DNA from: Treponema sp.
GTDB lineage: Bacteria > Spirochaetota > Spirochaetia > Treponematales > Breznakiellaceae
Direction: 5' to 3'
DNA length: 23,395 bases
NCBI GenBank assembly: GCA_031278025.1
Contig: JAITLF010000318.1
Span: 1-23,395, forward strand
Shown here: positions 8,152-16,358 of the stretch, one piece after another
Numbering within the stretch: position 1 is the first letter of the stretch
Layout of the letters: every line of letters starts with the position of its first letter
Program-made: the position numbers and the translations under genes
The notes under the pieces: model-generated
Seen by the model: only the letters and a program-made list of their open reading frames with translations
The model's database searches: none
What the model was told of the DNA's origin: nothing

Positions 8152-8810
8152 GATAGTTTCAGCTCCATTCCTCCTGTAATGAGCGGCTCCACCCGCGGCG
8201 CCGCTCCCTCCTGAATCCCCGGTTTTCCGGCGAGGCGTTTGTGGGGCGTTGCCCCTAAAATTGAAGTTTTTTGCGATTTATCGCAAAAATCCTCCGTGCA
8301 AACTCCCAAAGGAACCTCGAAATACGTGAAATCACGCATTTCTTCATGCGGCTTACGCAAAGTCCCACCGGCTGCTAGTTTCTTCAATAGTTCTTCCTGA
8401 AGCCGCAACATAGGCCGAAAGGGTTCATTATCCTCGTGATCCATCCCGTCTAAATGAAGAATGCCATGGATCACGAGGCGGCGCAACTCTTCATCCTCGT
8501 CCACGCGAAAATGTCGCGCATTTTCTTCCAGGGTTTCCAGGGAGATAACAATGTCCCCCGGCAGATACCGCATAGCGCCTTCTTCATCAGGGACGGTTTC
8601 TCCCAACGAAAAGGACAAAACATCCGTAGGCTCGTCCATATCCCGGTAGCGCGAATTGAGGGACCGTATATATGCGTCATTGCAGAGAAGAATTGAAAGG
8701 TCCCAGTTTGTTTTACCCAAAGCGTCCAGCGCACTGAGGGCGAAGGCGATAAGAGATTCCGCCCAACCAGGAAGGGGAACCTCCTCGGCGTGTACTTCAA
8801 CACGGTTCAT
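8148..8810 (-). CDS. ybeY: YbeY endoribonuclease with unusual C-terminal extension
   Basis: The core, residues 1-147, is a normal YbeY: NSRYRDMDEPTDVLSFS at about 52-68, then the zinc-binding HGILHLDGMDHE motif at 115-126 (His115, His119, His125). YbeY matures 16S rRNA ends and takes part in ribosome quality control. Family members usually end near residue 150-160. Here the frame continues for about 70 residues of Gly/Pro/Lys-rich sequence unlike YbeY, encoded by a run of four hairpins (8181-8289). The core is well supported; whether the tail folds or is tolerated is unknown. The gene overlaps pgpH (upstream) and corC (downstream) by four bases each, so all three are probably co-translated. 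Confidence 0.92.
   Translation of the reverse strand: MNRVEVHAEEVPLPGWAESLIAFALSALDALGKTNWDLSILLCNDAYIRSLNSRYRDMDEPTDVLSFSLGETVPDEEGAMRYLPGDIVISLETLEENARHFRVDEDEELRRLVIHGILHLDGMDHEDNEPFRPMLRLQEELLKKLAAGGTLRKPHEEMRDFTYFEVPLGVCTEDFCDKSQKTSILGATPHKRLAGKPGIQEGAAPRVEPLITGGMELKLS
8181..8289 (-). repeat. Four-hairpin palindromic element inside the ybeY 3' end
   Basis: In mRNA order the stems are: 8289-8268 (10-bp arms, TTTTTGCGAT/ATCGCAAAAA, 2-base loop); 8255-8243 (GGGGC/GCCCC, 3-base loop); 8230-8219 (CCGG/CCGG with an AAAA loop); and 8206-8181 (7-bp GAGCGGC/GCCGCTC). They recur about every 25 bases and fill the stretch beyond the conserved YbeY core, just before the corC start. The regular structure and foreign-looking peptide suggest a mobile palindromic element that inserted in frame, like the Rickettsia palindromic elements known to sit in coding genes. 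It could also be an RNA structure acting on corC translation. Confidence 0.65.
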
Positions 8811-11119
8811 GAGTGTCCTCCGTTCCTGTGGGAGACAGGCTGGTGGGGATACTGTTTCATCTCCACCGTATTCTGGCCTTCCGGGTTCTTAGAATCCGGA
8901 GGATTCTTTAGGTCTTTTGCGACTTTCGGGTATTCGATGCGGGAGTGGTAGTGGCCGGCCAGAACGCGGACAAAGGCTTTTTTGATCGTTTCCAGATCCC
9001 GAAAGGTCAGTTCCGACTCAGAAAGCTGACCGTGCTCAAATTTCGCCATGATGAGTTCCTGGATGTACTTTTCGAGCCGGGTTACCGAAGGCTTTTCGAG
9101 GGTCCGGGATGCCGCTTCGGTAACGTCCGCCAGCATGACCACTGCGGATTCACGGGACCGGGGAGGCGTCCCTGGGTAGGAAAAATCCTCTTGGTTCACC
9201 AGATTTTCCCGCTTAAGGGCCGCATGGTAGAACCAGCTTATCACCGAATTGCCATGGTGTTCGGCAATAATATCCGCCACCTCCTTGGGAAGGCCGAGAC
9301 GCCGGGCCTTTTCAACCCCCAGTTTCACATGACTGCGGATCACCGTTGCCGAAAGCCGAGGGGCTATGTTGTCGTGCTTGTTATAGGCGGTCTGATTTTC
9401 CACAAAATAACTGGGGTTGTCTATTTTGCCTATGTCGTGGTAATAGGCGCCCACCCGGGCCAGCAGGGGATTGGCGCCTATTTCCTGACAGGCTGCTTCC
9501 GCCAGAGTGGCCACCATGAGGGAATGGCTGTAGGTCCCCGGCGCGGCGCTGAAAAGACGCTTCAGAATAGGGGAATTGAGATCCGCAAGTTCTATGAGCC
9601 TAAAGGTGGTTACCGCGTTCAGGGCATACTCCAGCCAGGGAAGGAAGCCCAGAACCAGTATCCCCGAAACCGCGCCGTTAAAAGCAGCCCAGAACAGAAA
9701 GCCGGGATAGCTTTCCGGCGGGTTCCGGCAGGAAAGGAGGACGGCCAGGATGGTTACGCAATTAGCCGCCCCTATGACCAGGCCCGCCTTGACCATGTCT
9801 ATACGCTTTTCGACCCCTCGCAGGGCATAGACCGCCACAACCCCGGAGGTAAGGGCGAAAATATAGGACGCTGTATCAAAAGCGCCGGCGAGGAAGCTTG
9901 CCAGGGGCAGGACCAAAGCCATGACTACCGCAATATAGGGGCCGATCAAAAGATACGGAAGCATCACCGCCAGGGCGGTCGGCAGGAACAGGGCGACAGA
10001 AAAATCCCCGATCATGGAAAGGTTCCGGATAAAAACGGAACCGGCAATATACGCCGCCGCCAGGACGCAAAGGAGGTAAACCGACCGGGGTTCCAAAAGC
10101 CGGTTTAGGAAACGCTGACTCGTCAGGAAACCCAGGAGGGCGTAGAGAAGCAAGAACACCAGCATCCGGCCTATGAAGGCCAGGGGATCCCGATCTTGGG
10201 CGGGAAGACTCAGGGCCTTAAGCCGGGCCATGTCTTCTTCCGTAACAATAAAACCCTTCCGTATGACCTTCTTGCCCCGCTCTATGTGTTTTACCACCGG
10301 TTCCACTCTTGAGCGGGCTTCGGCAACACGTTGCCGGGTATCCTCCGGGGAAAAGAAGACGTTTTCCGCGAGAAACGGCATAAGCAGGGCCGCGGCGATA
10401 GAGGTAAAGGAGAAGGGAAACCCGTTCTCCTCTGCAAGCCGCGTTATGGTGTCCCCCGCCTTATCTATGGTAACGATCCGGTTATAACGTACCTGTTCCC
10501 GTTCCGTCCTGGGGCCGTAATTGTGGAGGAGTTCCGCCACATCCGGGTTATAGGCTTCCAGACCCGAAGGCAAGGCAAAGACGCCGGCTTCCAAAAGCTG
10601 CCCCAAAATGGCGTTGCCGTACTCCCCCATCTGTTCCCGGTCCGGGGCGTTATACAGGGCTTCCAGGGCGCTCACGGAAAAGGAACCGGGAAATTCGGTC
10701 TCTACCGCAGCGCGGAAGTAGTTAAACGACCCATTTCCCCTGCCCGGTTCGGTGATGAAAGAAGACGAAAGCGCAGTAAACCGGTTAAAAGCTTCTATAA
10801 CCTGTTCGTTTGTTTGGAGTGAATAGGTAAAGACTGCGGGAACCTGCTTTTCCCTGGATGCCCTGCTATAGTCAGTGGCTTCTTCATCAACATATGAGAC
10901 GGCCTGTTCCGCCGTAATATCCCGGTCAGCTACCCGGCCCACCTCAAATTCCTGAATGTCTCTTGCCCCGATCCGGACATAACCCCGGCCCAGGCTAACC
11001 GCCGCCAGGGAAACCAGGAAGGCCGCCGCCGTCGCCACCAGGGGGCCAAGCCGGGGTTGTAAGGGTTTTAAGGTATTCAGGAAGGCTTTACCGCCGAAAT
11101 CGTTGTTGTTGTTTTTCAT
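8807..11119 (-). CDS. pgpH: PgpH-type membrane HD phosphodiesterase (c-di-AMP)
   Basis: A 770-residue protein with the PgpH layout. There is one membrane helix at about 27-44, an extracytoplasmic 7TMR-HDED region (about 50-305), seven predicted helices (about 315-500) and a cytoplasmic HD domain (about 525-725). HD residues are visible: His532 (GTYSHSLMVATLAEAA), His561-Asp562 (YYHDIGKIDNP), His621-His622 (IIAEHHGNS) and Asp665 (VMLADVTEAA). Characterised PgpH proteins hydrolyse cyclic di-AMP to pApA, controlling potassium and osmotic balance. All catalytic positions look intact. It lies between phoH and ybeY, an order found in many bacteria. The start ATG at 11119 has only an A-rich leader and no clear Shine-Dalgarno; its stop overlaps ybeY by four bases. 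Confidence 0.92.
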   Translation of the reverse strand: MKNNNNDFGGKAFLNTLKPLQPRLGPLVATAAAFLVSLAAVSLGRGYVRIGARDIQEFEVGRVADRDITAEQAVSYVDEEATDYSRASREKQVPAVFTYSLQTNEQVIEAFNRFTALSSSFITEPGRGNGSFNYFRAAVETEFPGSFSVSALEALYNAPDREQMGEYGNAILGQLLEAGVFALPSGLEAYNPDVAELLHNYGPRTEREQVRYNRIVTIDKAGDTITRLAEENGFPFSFTSIAAALLMPFLAENVFFSPEDTRQRVAEARSRVEPVVKHIERGKKVIRKGFIVTEEDMARLKALSLPAQDRDPLAFIGRMLVFLLLYALLGFLTSQRFLNRLLEPRSVYLLCVLAAAYIAGSVFIRNLSMIGDFSVALFLPTALAVMLPYLLIGPYIAVVMALVLPLASFLAGAFDTASYIFALTSGVVAVYALRGVEKRIDMVKAGLVIGAANCVTILAVLLSCRNPPESYPGFLFWAAFNGAVSGILVLGFLPWLEYALNAVTTFRLIELADLNSPILKRLFSAAPGTYSHSLMVATLAEAACQEIGANPLLARVGAYYHDIGKIDNPSYFVENQTAYNKHDNIAPRLSATVIRSHVKLGVEKARRLGLPKEVADIIAEHHGNSVISWFYHAALKRENLVNQEDFSYPGTPPRSRESAVVMLADVTEAASRTLEKPSVTRLEKYIQELIMAKFEHGQLSESELTFRDLETIKKAFVRVLAGHYHSRIEYPKVAKDLKNPPDSKNPEGQNTVEMKQYPHQPVSHRNGGHS

Positions 11120-11185
11120 GTTTTTTTCGATTTCATATCATAGGTTTTCACAGCCATAGTCTTCCACAGCCACACTCTTTCTCAA

Positions 11186-12181
11186 TCATATTCTTTCCCG
11201 GTCATTATCATCATAGGCCTGAATGATCTTCTTGATAAGCGGATTACGGATCACATCGGCGGTATTAAGGTAGGCGAAATGAAGCCCCTCTATACCGGAA
11301 AGAATGGATACGGCATGTAAGAGTCCGGAATCAAGCCGCTTGGGAAGATCGATCTGGGTGGCGTCTCCGGTGATAACCGCCCTGGCGCCCGCTCCTATTC
11401 TGGTCAGGAACATCTTCATCTGTTCTTTGGTAGTATTCTGGGCTTCGTCCAATATGACCACGCAGTTGTTGAAGCTCCTCCCCCGCATATAGGCCAGGGG
11501 AGCGATCTCAATGACATGGTCCTCTTCCATACGGCGGATGAGTTCAAAGGGAACCAGGGCTTCCATGGCGTCGTAGAGGGGTTTCAGGTAGGGATTTATC
11601 TTTTGGGTAAGGTCTCCGGGAAGGAAGCCTAGGCTTTCGCCGGCCTCCACCACCGGGCGGGTCAGGACCAGCTTACGGGCCTTCTTGGAAAGGACCATGT
11701 TGAGGGCTTCCGCGATGGCAAGGTAGGTCTTGCCGGTTCCCGCCGGTCCTATGCAGAAACAGATGTCCCTGGCCCGCATGCCCAAAATATACGACGCCTG
11801 ATTCCGACTCCGGGGAAAAATACGGTTGAATCCATGGGGAATGTGAATCAGGGCCGCCCGCATCGTATCGGTCGGGGAATTCTCTGCGGGAACCTTTCCG
11901 GCATCCTCATTCCCCCTAAACCCCCGGATTCCGGCCAGGGCCTCAACGTATTCGGGCGACGGACTTTCGCCCTCCTCTACCGCGGTTATAAGACAGTCTA
12001 TCATCGCTTTGAACCGTTTAACGCCGTCGGCGTCAACTCCTTCAAACCGGATTTCATTTCCCCGGGTATTGATGCGTCCCCTAAGGGAACCCTCCAGAAC
12101 CTTGAGGTTTCCATCGTTGGCACCGCATACCCCGGACAACACTTCCCGGTCGTCCAGCACGATAGTAATGCTTCCCTCCAA
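11186..12181 (-). CDS. phoH: PhoH-family ATPase
   Basis: A P-loop ATPase of about 331 residues. Walker A is GPAGTGKT (145-152) and Walker B is VVILDEAQN (241-249), with TRPVVEAGESLGFLPGD (174-190) and ITGDATQIDLP (270-280), all typical of PhoH. PhoH proteins are cytoplasmic ATPases tied to RNA metabolism, often encoded beside ybeY as here. I chose the TTG at 12181, preceded by AGAGGT (12186-12191) and just downstream of a strong promoter; it gives the usual family length. A GTG at 12160, with GGAGGG at 12173-12178, is the alternative. The frame stays open upstream to 12538, but that part is antisense to the neighbouring insertion element and cannot be PhoH. The pgpH start is 66 bases downstream. 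Confidence 0.88.
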   Translation of the reverse strand: MEGSITIVLDDREVLSGVCGANDGNLKVLEGSLRGRINTRGNEIRFEGVDADGVKRFKAMIDCLITAVEEGESPSPEYVEALAGIRGFRGNEDAGKVPAENSPTDTMRAALIHIPHGFNRIFPRSRNQASYILGMRARDICFCIGPAGTGKTYLAIAEALNMVLSKKARKLVLTRPVVEAGESLGFLPGDLTQKINPYLKPLYDAMEALVPFELIRRMEEDHVIEIAPLAYMRGRSFNNCVVILDEAQNTTKEQMKMFLTRIGAGARAVITGDATQIDLPKRLDSGLLHAVSILSGIEGLHFAYLNTADVIRNPLIKKIIQAYDDNDRERI

Positions 12182-12198
12182 ATGTACCTCTAAAAAAG

Positions 12199-12226
12199 TG
12201 TATAACCGCCCCTCTGGAGAAGTCAA
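12199..12226 (-). promoter_or_regulatory. Promoter of the phoH-pgpH-ybeY operon
   Basis: On the minus strand, TTGACT (12226-12221) and TATACA (12204-12199) are 16 bases apart. The expected transcript start, near 12192, leaves a very short leader before the proposed TTG start. The insertion element ends only 19 bases beyond the -35 box, so any activator site further upstream has been displaced. Confidence 0.6.
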
Positions 12227-12245
12227 TAGGGGGTCTCCCACAGGG

Positions 12246-13341
12246 CAGGGCGAGCGCATTAAAAAAGGGGTAAAGAAGGGATAAAAAAAGCCGATAGCAG
12301 TGAGACTGGAGGTACTAATGATCCCTGAAACGGTACCACCCATAATCGACTTTTTTAACGACATCAAAGACCCGCGAATTGAGCGAAAAAATGCTATCCC
12401 CTTATCGAAGTTATCATCATCACCCTTTTGGCAGTGATGGCCTTCGCCAAAGGTTGGGAAGACATCGAAGTGATAGCCATAGATGGGAAAACCGTACGGG
12501 GGAGCTTTAATACCCGGCAGGGGAATAAAGTCATCCACCTGGTCGGCGCCTGGGCAACCGAAAACCGACTGGTGTTTGCCCAGGTAAAGACCGAAGAAAA
12601 AAGCAATGAAATCATCGCGATACCGGCATTATTGGAGATGATAGCCCTCAAGGGGTGTATTGTGACCATAGATGCGATGGGATGTTAGTACAAAATAGCC
12701 AACCGGATAGTCAGTGCGGGAGCTTTATATGTGTTTTCACTAAAGGAAAACCAGGAAACACTCTATGACGATGTAAAAACCTACTTTGAAGGTATTGATT
12801 TTGTCCATCCGGACCCCCTGGTGAAGACCGGCAGTACCTTTGAAGTTGATCATGGCCGGCAGGGACGGCGGAACCACGCTATAACCGATGATGTTTCCTG
12901 GCTGGTTGCCGTTCATCCTGCCTGGAACACCATTACCTCCATTGGTGTTATTGAATCCATTCGTACTCTCGGAGAAACGGTCAGTACCGAACAGCGGTAG
13001 TATGTCTCAAGTCTGCCGGCTGACCCGGTGGTATTTGGCGCGAGTGTCCGGGCTCATTGGGGTATCGAGAACTCGCTCCATTATGTTCTTGATGTGGCCT
13101 TTGGTGAGGACGCCTGCCGGATAAAGAGCGGGCAGGCGCCTGAGAACCTGTCGTTTATTCGAAAGATCGCGCTTTCCCTGGCCCGATCCGATACCGAGTC
13201 AAGTCGAAGCATGGCGAGTAGGATCAAACAGATGGCCTGGTCTGATGAGTATCTTGAACAATTGTTGTTCCAATCGGGATTTACCGCTCAAACGGAACAT
13301 GTGGCGGCTGATCCCTAAGAATTTTTAATGCGCTCGCCCTG
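12246..13341 (+). mobile_element. Decayed ISAs1-family insertion sequence
   Basis: The ends are matching inverted repeats: CAGGGCGAGCGCATTAAAAA at 12246-12265 and its complement at 13322-13341. Starting with CAGGG and encoding an H-repeat-type transposase are hallmarks of the ISAs1 family. At 1,096 bp it is shorter than the family's usual 1.2-1.4 kb because the transposase gene has an internal deletion. The ten bases on each side do not form a target duplication, so one flank may have changed since insertion. It separates the divergent phoH operon and the DUF4139 gene. Confidence 0.85.
12318..13318 (+). pseudogene. ISAs1-family transposase, broken
   Basis: The frame starts at the ATG at 12318 (GGAGG just before it) and reads IPETVPPIIDFFNDIKDPRI, as in H-repeat transposases. 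It then shifts frame at a run of six A's near 12388, continues with LLAVMAFAKGWEDIE, and lacks the following 65 or so residues, joining directly to VIAIDGKTVRG. Later blocks are clear (EEKSNEIIAIPALLEM, VTIDAMGC, RAHWGIENSLHYVLDV). TAG stops at 12686-12688 (in place of the CAG Gln after DAMGC) and at 12998-13000 (before YVSSL) break it twice more. It cannot make a working transposase. Confidence 0.88.
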
Positions 13342-13375
13342 ACATGAGGGGTAAGAATTCCTGCCTGTCCTCCTC

Positions 13376-13405
13376 TTGTAAGCCCTTGGACTTCATCGGT
13401 ACAAT
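13376..13405 (+). promoter_or_regulatory. Candidate promoter of the DUF4139 gene
   Basis: TTGTAA (13376-13381) and TACAAT (13400-13405) are 18 bases apart, 30 bases before the GTG start, which has AAAGGA at 13423-13428. The insertion element ends 34 bases upstream, so this promoter lies outside it. Confidence 0.45.
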
Positions 13406-13435
13406 AATTAAGAGAATTTTGTAAAGGAACGTACC

Positions 13436-15583
13436 GTGTATCAAGCATTACGATTTCCCCTTTGTTTAGGGGTGTTTGTGGGGCTTCTTTTGAACAGCAG
13501 GAGCCTGTCTGCCCAGGCTGTTTATGATCAGCTAGAACAAGATTTCAAGGATCCGATCCCAGCCTCCCAGCCGGGGCTCCTTGCTTCGGCACCTTCCGAA
13601 GGAGCCCCCATAGTTTCCACCAATACCCTGCCCCTCCGTAGGCTCACCCTCTTTTCTTCCGGCTTAGGCTTCTTTGAACACCAGGGACCAATTGCCGGTT
13701 CTGCCGTACTTACCCTTCCCTTTAAGGCGGTGGAGGTAAACGACGTCTTAAAATCCCTGGTCATAGAGGATCCGGCTTCAAGCCCTAGGGTGGTGTATCC
13801 TTCGGAACAGACCCTGTCCCGGACCCTTAAAAGCCTGAGTATTGACCTCTCCCGCTATTCCAGTATCCCTGAAATCCTGGACAGCCTCAAAGGTGCAGAA
13901 ATCCAGGTCCATAGCCCCCTTCCCTTACAGGGTCGCATCCTCGGCGTGGAATACCGCGCTACTGCAGCCTCCCCTACCCAGGGCGCCGGAAAGGAGCCCT
14001 ATCTTTCCCTCTATACCGACCAGGGGATCCGGCTTGTAAGGTTCACTGAGCTTGGCAGCTTTGCCTTCCTAGACCCCCTGATAAACGCCGACCTTACCCG
14101 TGCCTTGGATCTCATCATGCACTCCCGCAATGAGGATACCCGGAACCTCCAAATTCAGCTTCCCGGGGCAGGACAGCGGGAGGTTTCCTTAAGCTATGTG
14201 ATCCCCACCCCGGTGTGGAAGGTCTCCTATCGGCTGGATCTATCCCAGGATAGACCCCTGCTCCAGGGCTGGGCCATTGTGGATAACGACAGCGACCTGG
14301 ACTGGAACAACCTGGAGCTTGCCTTGGTAAGTGGCCGGCAGGTCTCATTCATCCAAAACCTCTACCCTCCCTATCATCTCAGGCGTCCTGTGCTTCCCCT
14401 GGCTATTCCCGGAATCGCCGAAGCTCAGACCTATGATTCAGGTTGGACAGAAAGCGCCGGGGGAGCAGCTGCGGTTGCGCTCGATGAAACAGCCCTCCCG
14501 CCCTCCCCAGAAGCCGCCCAATCCCTCTTTCAGATGGAAAAAAGACTGGCTCCTGCTCCACGGGCTGCAAACGCCCAGGTTTTGGGTACCTCCCCCTTGG
14601 AAAGCGCCCAGGCTCAGAGTCGGGGAGAACAGTTTGCCTTTACCTTGCCTGAGCCCGTCAGCCTTGCCCGTCAGCAAAGCGCCATGCTGCCCCTGGTGGA
14701 AGCGGCAGTGAATGCGGTCAAGACCTTGGTCTTTTCCGGGGCCAAAGCCCTTAAGGGCGGGGCGGTCCATCCTGCCCTCAGTGCGGAGCTTACCAATACC
14801 ACCGGCCTTCCCCTGCCTCCAGGCCCCATCACGGTCTACGACGGCGGTACCTATGGGGGCGATAGCTTGTTTGAATTTTTCCCAGAACAGGAGAAACGGC
14901 TTATCTCCTACGGGGATGAGCTTGCAGTTACCGGCTATGTACGGCAACGTTCTTCACGGGTGATAAGCGCCGTTACGGTTCGGCAGGGGATCATGACCAT
15001 TAACCGGAAACTGATCTATGAAACCCGGTATACCTGGATAAACGCTTCCGGCACTGCCAGGCGGCTTATCCTGGAACATCCCTTCACCCGGGAAACAAGC
15101 CTCACCGAACCGGCCGCTTTTGACAGCAGAACCGATACCCTGTACCGTTTCGTGACGACCCTTCCTTCTGGGCAGGACCTGAGTATGACCGTAACAGAAG
15201 AACAAGCCCTGGCAGAACAGATCATCTTGACCCAGCTAAACCTGCCTTCTTTTATAAGCTATACCAGAAACCAGGAAATCCCTGAGCAGGTCCGTTCCGC
15301 CCTGCAGCGGGGGATTGAGCTGAAGCAAGCCGCGGATGCAGCACAACAAGCCCTCGCCACGCTCAACACCCAACGGGAACGGCTCATAGCCGAGCAGGAC
15401 CGGATCCGGCGTAACCTGGAAGCCGCCGGTAATCAGACCCAGCAGGGCCAAGAATACCTCAAACGCCTCCTTGCCCAAGATGCAGCCATTGACGACCTCT
15501 ATAGCCGTCTTGAGGGAGCGGAAAAAACAGCCCAGGATGCCCAGGTAGCATACGATACCTATATAAGCTCCCTTAAACTGTAG
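13436..15583 (+). CDS. Secreted DUF4139 protein with C-terminal coiled coil
   Basis: A 715-residue protein with a signal peptide (hydrophobic about 6-20, cleavage near LSAQA at 24-28). Residues about 64-230 form a beta-rich N-terminal region (LTLFSSGLGFFEHQG, VNDVLKSLVIED). The DUF4139 region spans about 240-600, with the typical IPTPVWKVSYRLDL strand and the DNDSDLDWNNLELALVSG motif. A long helix rich in Gln, Glu and Ala (about 620-710) should form a coiled coil. DUF4139 proteins are exported; some are labelled 'mucoidy inhibitor A-like', but no biochemical role is certain. GTG at 13436 is chosen for its ribosome site and because the signal peptide starts there. The gene is monocistronic and converges on the HAD phosphatase gene. 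Confidence 0.8.
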   Translation: MYQALRFPLCLGVFVGLLLNSRSLSAQAVYDQLEQDFKDPIPASQPGLLASAPSEGAPIVSTNTLPLRRLTLFSSGLGFFEHQGPIAGSAVLTLPFKAVEVNDVLKSLVIEDPASSPRVVYPSEQTLSRTLKSLSIDLSRYSSIPEILDSLKGAEIQVHSPLPLQGRILGVEYRATAASPTQGAGKEPYLSLYTDQGIRLVRFTELGSFAFLDPLINADLTRALDLIMHSRNEDTRNLQIQLPGAGQREVSLSYVIPTPVWKVSYRLDLSQDRPLLQGWAIVDNDSDLDWNNLELALVSGRQVSFIQNLYPPYHLRRPVLPLAIPGIAEAQTYDSGWTESAGGAAAVALDETALPPSPEAAQSLFQMEKRLAPAPRAANAQVLGTSPLESAQAQSRGEQFAFTLPEPVSLARQQSAMLPLVEAAVNAVKTLVFSGAKALKGGAVHPALSAELTNTTGLPLPPGPITVYDGGTYGGDSLFEFFPEQEKRLISYGDELAVTGYVRQRSSRVISAVTVRQGIMTINRKLIYETRYTWINASGTARRLILEHPFTRETSLTEPAAFDSRTDTLYRFVTTLPSGQDLSMTVTEEQALAEQIILTQLNLPSFISYTRNQEIPEQVRSALQRGIELKQAADAAQQALATLNTQRERLIAEQDRIRRNLEAAGNQTQQGQEYLKRLLAQDAAIDDLYSRLEGAEKTAQDAQVAYDTYISSLKL

Positions 15584-15623
15584 GATAGATAAACCCGCAG
15601 AGTAGGATAGATAAACCCGCAGA
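15580..15623. repeat. Perfect 22-bp tandem duplication at a stop codon
   Basis: The 22-base unit GTAGGATAGATAAACCCGCA plus GA occurs twice back to back (15580-15601 and 15602-15623). The first copy contains the TAG stop of the DUF4139 gene. It lies in the 62-bp gap between convergent genes, where I see no clear terminator. Confidence 0.9.
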
Positions 15624-15645
15624 AACGTCCCGGATCCGAGGCCCT

Positions 15646-16308
15646 TCAGCAGCAGTCTAGCAGTTCTTCTGGTCGGTGGATGATCCGCTCGGCCCCGCTC
15701 TGTTCCAGGACCGAGCAGGGCCGGAATCCCCAGCTTACCCCCACAGCATAGCAGCCCACGGCATGGGCCGCTTCCATATCAATCTCCGAATCCCCCACCA
15801 GGATGCTTTCTGCCGGGACACTCTTCAGGGCCTTGAGGAGTTCACCGGTTGCACGGGGATCTGGTTTTCGGGGAAGAGCGGGCCTATCCCCTTGGATATG
15901 GTTAAAAGAATCTGGGGGAAATAGGGCATTGAGCACCAGGTGGGCCACAGGATCCGGCTTGTTGGTCAAGACTGCGGTTTTAAAACCCCGCTTCTTGAGT
16001 TCAGCCACCGCCTCCCGGATGCCCGGATAGAGGCTGGAGTACACCAGGGGCTGTTCCGTGTAAAACCGGGTCGCGTCCTTGGCTAGCGCCGCCGCAATGG
16101 ACTGTGCTTCCCCGCTCTGCTGTACTGTCCGGGGCAGGGTGAGCAGAGCAAGCCGATGTATGCCCCAGCCTACTTTGGAGGTATATTCCTGAGGCTTTAA
16201 CCGAGGAAACCCATGCAGTTCCAGGGCGCGGTTCATGGAAGCCGCGATGTCCTCGATAGTATCCACCAAGGTCCCGTCCAGATCGAAAATAATCGCTTTA
16301 TACCTCAT
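15646..16308 (-). CDS. gph: Phosphoglycolate-phosphatase-like HAD hydrolase
   Basis: A 220-residue haloacid dehalogenase enzyme. Motif I is FDLDGTLVDT near the N-terminus (nucleophile and acid/base Asp), motif II is TAVLTNKPDPV at about 113-123, the motif III Lys lies in PRKPDP, and motif IV is LVGDSEIDMEAAHAVG at about 181-196. A helical cap lies between motifs I and II. This is the Gph arrangement (2-phosphoglycolate to glycolate), though HAD substrate specificity cannot be fixed by sequence. I prefer the ATG at 16308 over that at 16317. GAGGGG then has normal spacing, and the predicted transcript starts only about five bases before 16317. The promoter is at 16330-16358. Confidence 0.8.
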   Translation of the reverse strand: MRYKAIIFDLDGTLVDTIEDIAASMNRALELHGFPRLKPQEYTSKVGWGIHRLALLTLPRTVQQSGEAQSIAAALAKDATRFYTEQPLVYSSLYPGIREAVAELKKRGFKTAVLTNKPDPVAHLVLNALFPPDSFNHIQGDRPALPRKPDPRATGELLKALKSVPAESILVGDSEIDMEAAHAVGCYAVGVSWGFRPCSVLEQSGAERIIHRPEELLDCC

Positions 16309-16329
16309 CCAGTACATCCCCTCTCAACC

Positions 16330-16358
16330 TTTATAACGGAGTTTTGAAAGTGCCTCAA
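16330..16358 (-). promoter_or_regulatory. Promoter of the HAD phosphatase gene
   Basis: On the minus strand TTGAGG (16358-16353) and TATAAA (16335-16330) are separated by 17 bases. They are immediately upstream of the ribosome site of the HAD gene. Confidence 0.6.

Noticed and set aside
8945..10108. 387-codon plus-strand frame inside pgpH
   Set aside because: Antisense of a clearly recognised membrane and HD-domain protein.
11141..11172. Imperfect 16-bp tandem (13 of 16) between phoH and pgpH
   Set aside because: Short and diverged; no support for a functional role.
12182..12538. Upstream part of the long phoH reading frame as true N-terminus
   Set aside because: It is antisense to the insertion element and crosses the predicted promoter; PhoH-like sequence begins only near 12181.
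12236..13351. Target-site duplication of the ISAs1 element
   Set aside because: The ten bases flanking each end do not match beyond chance.
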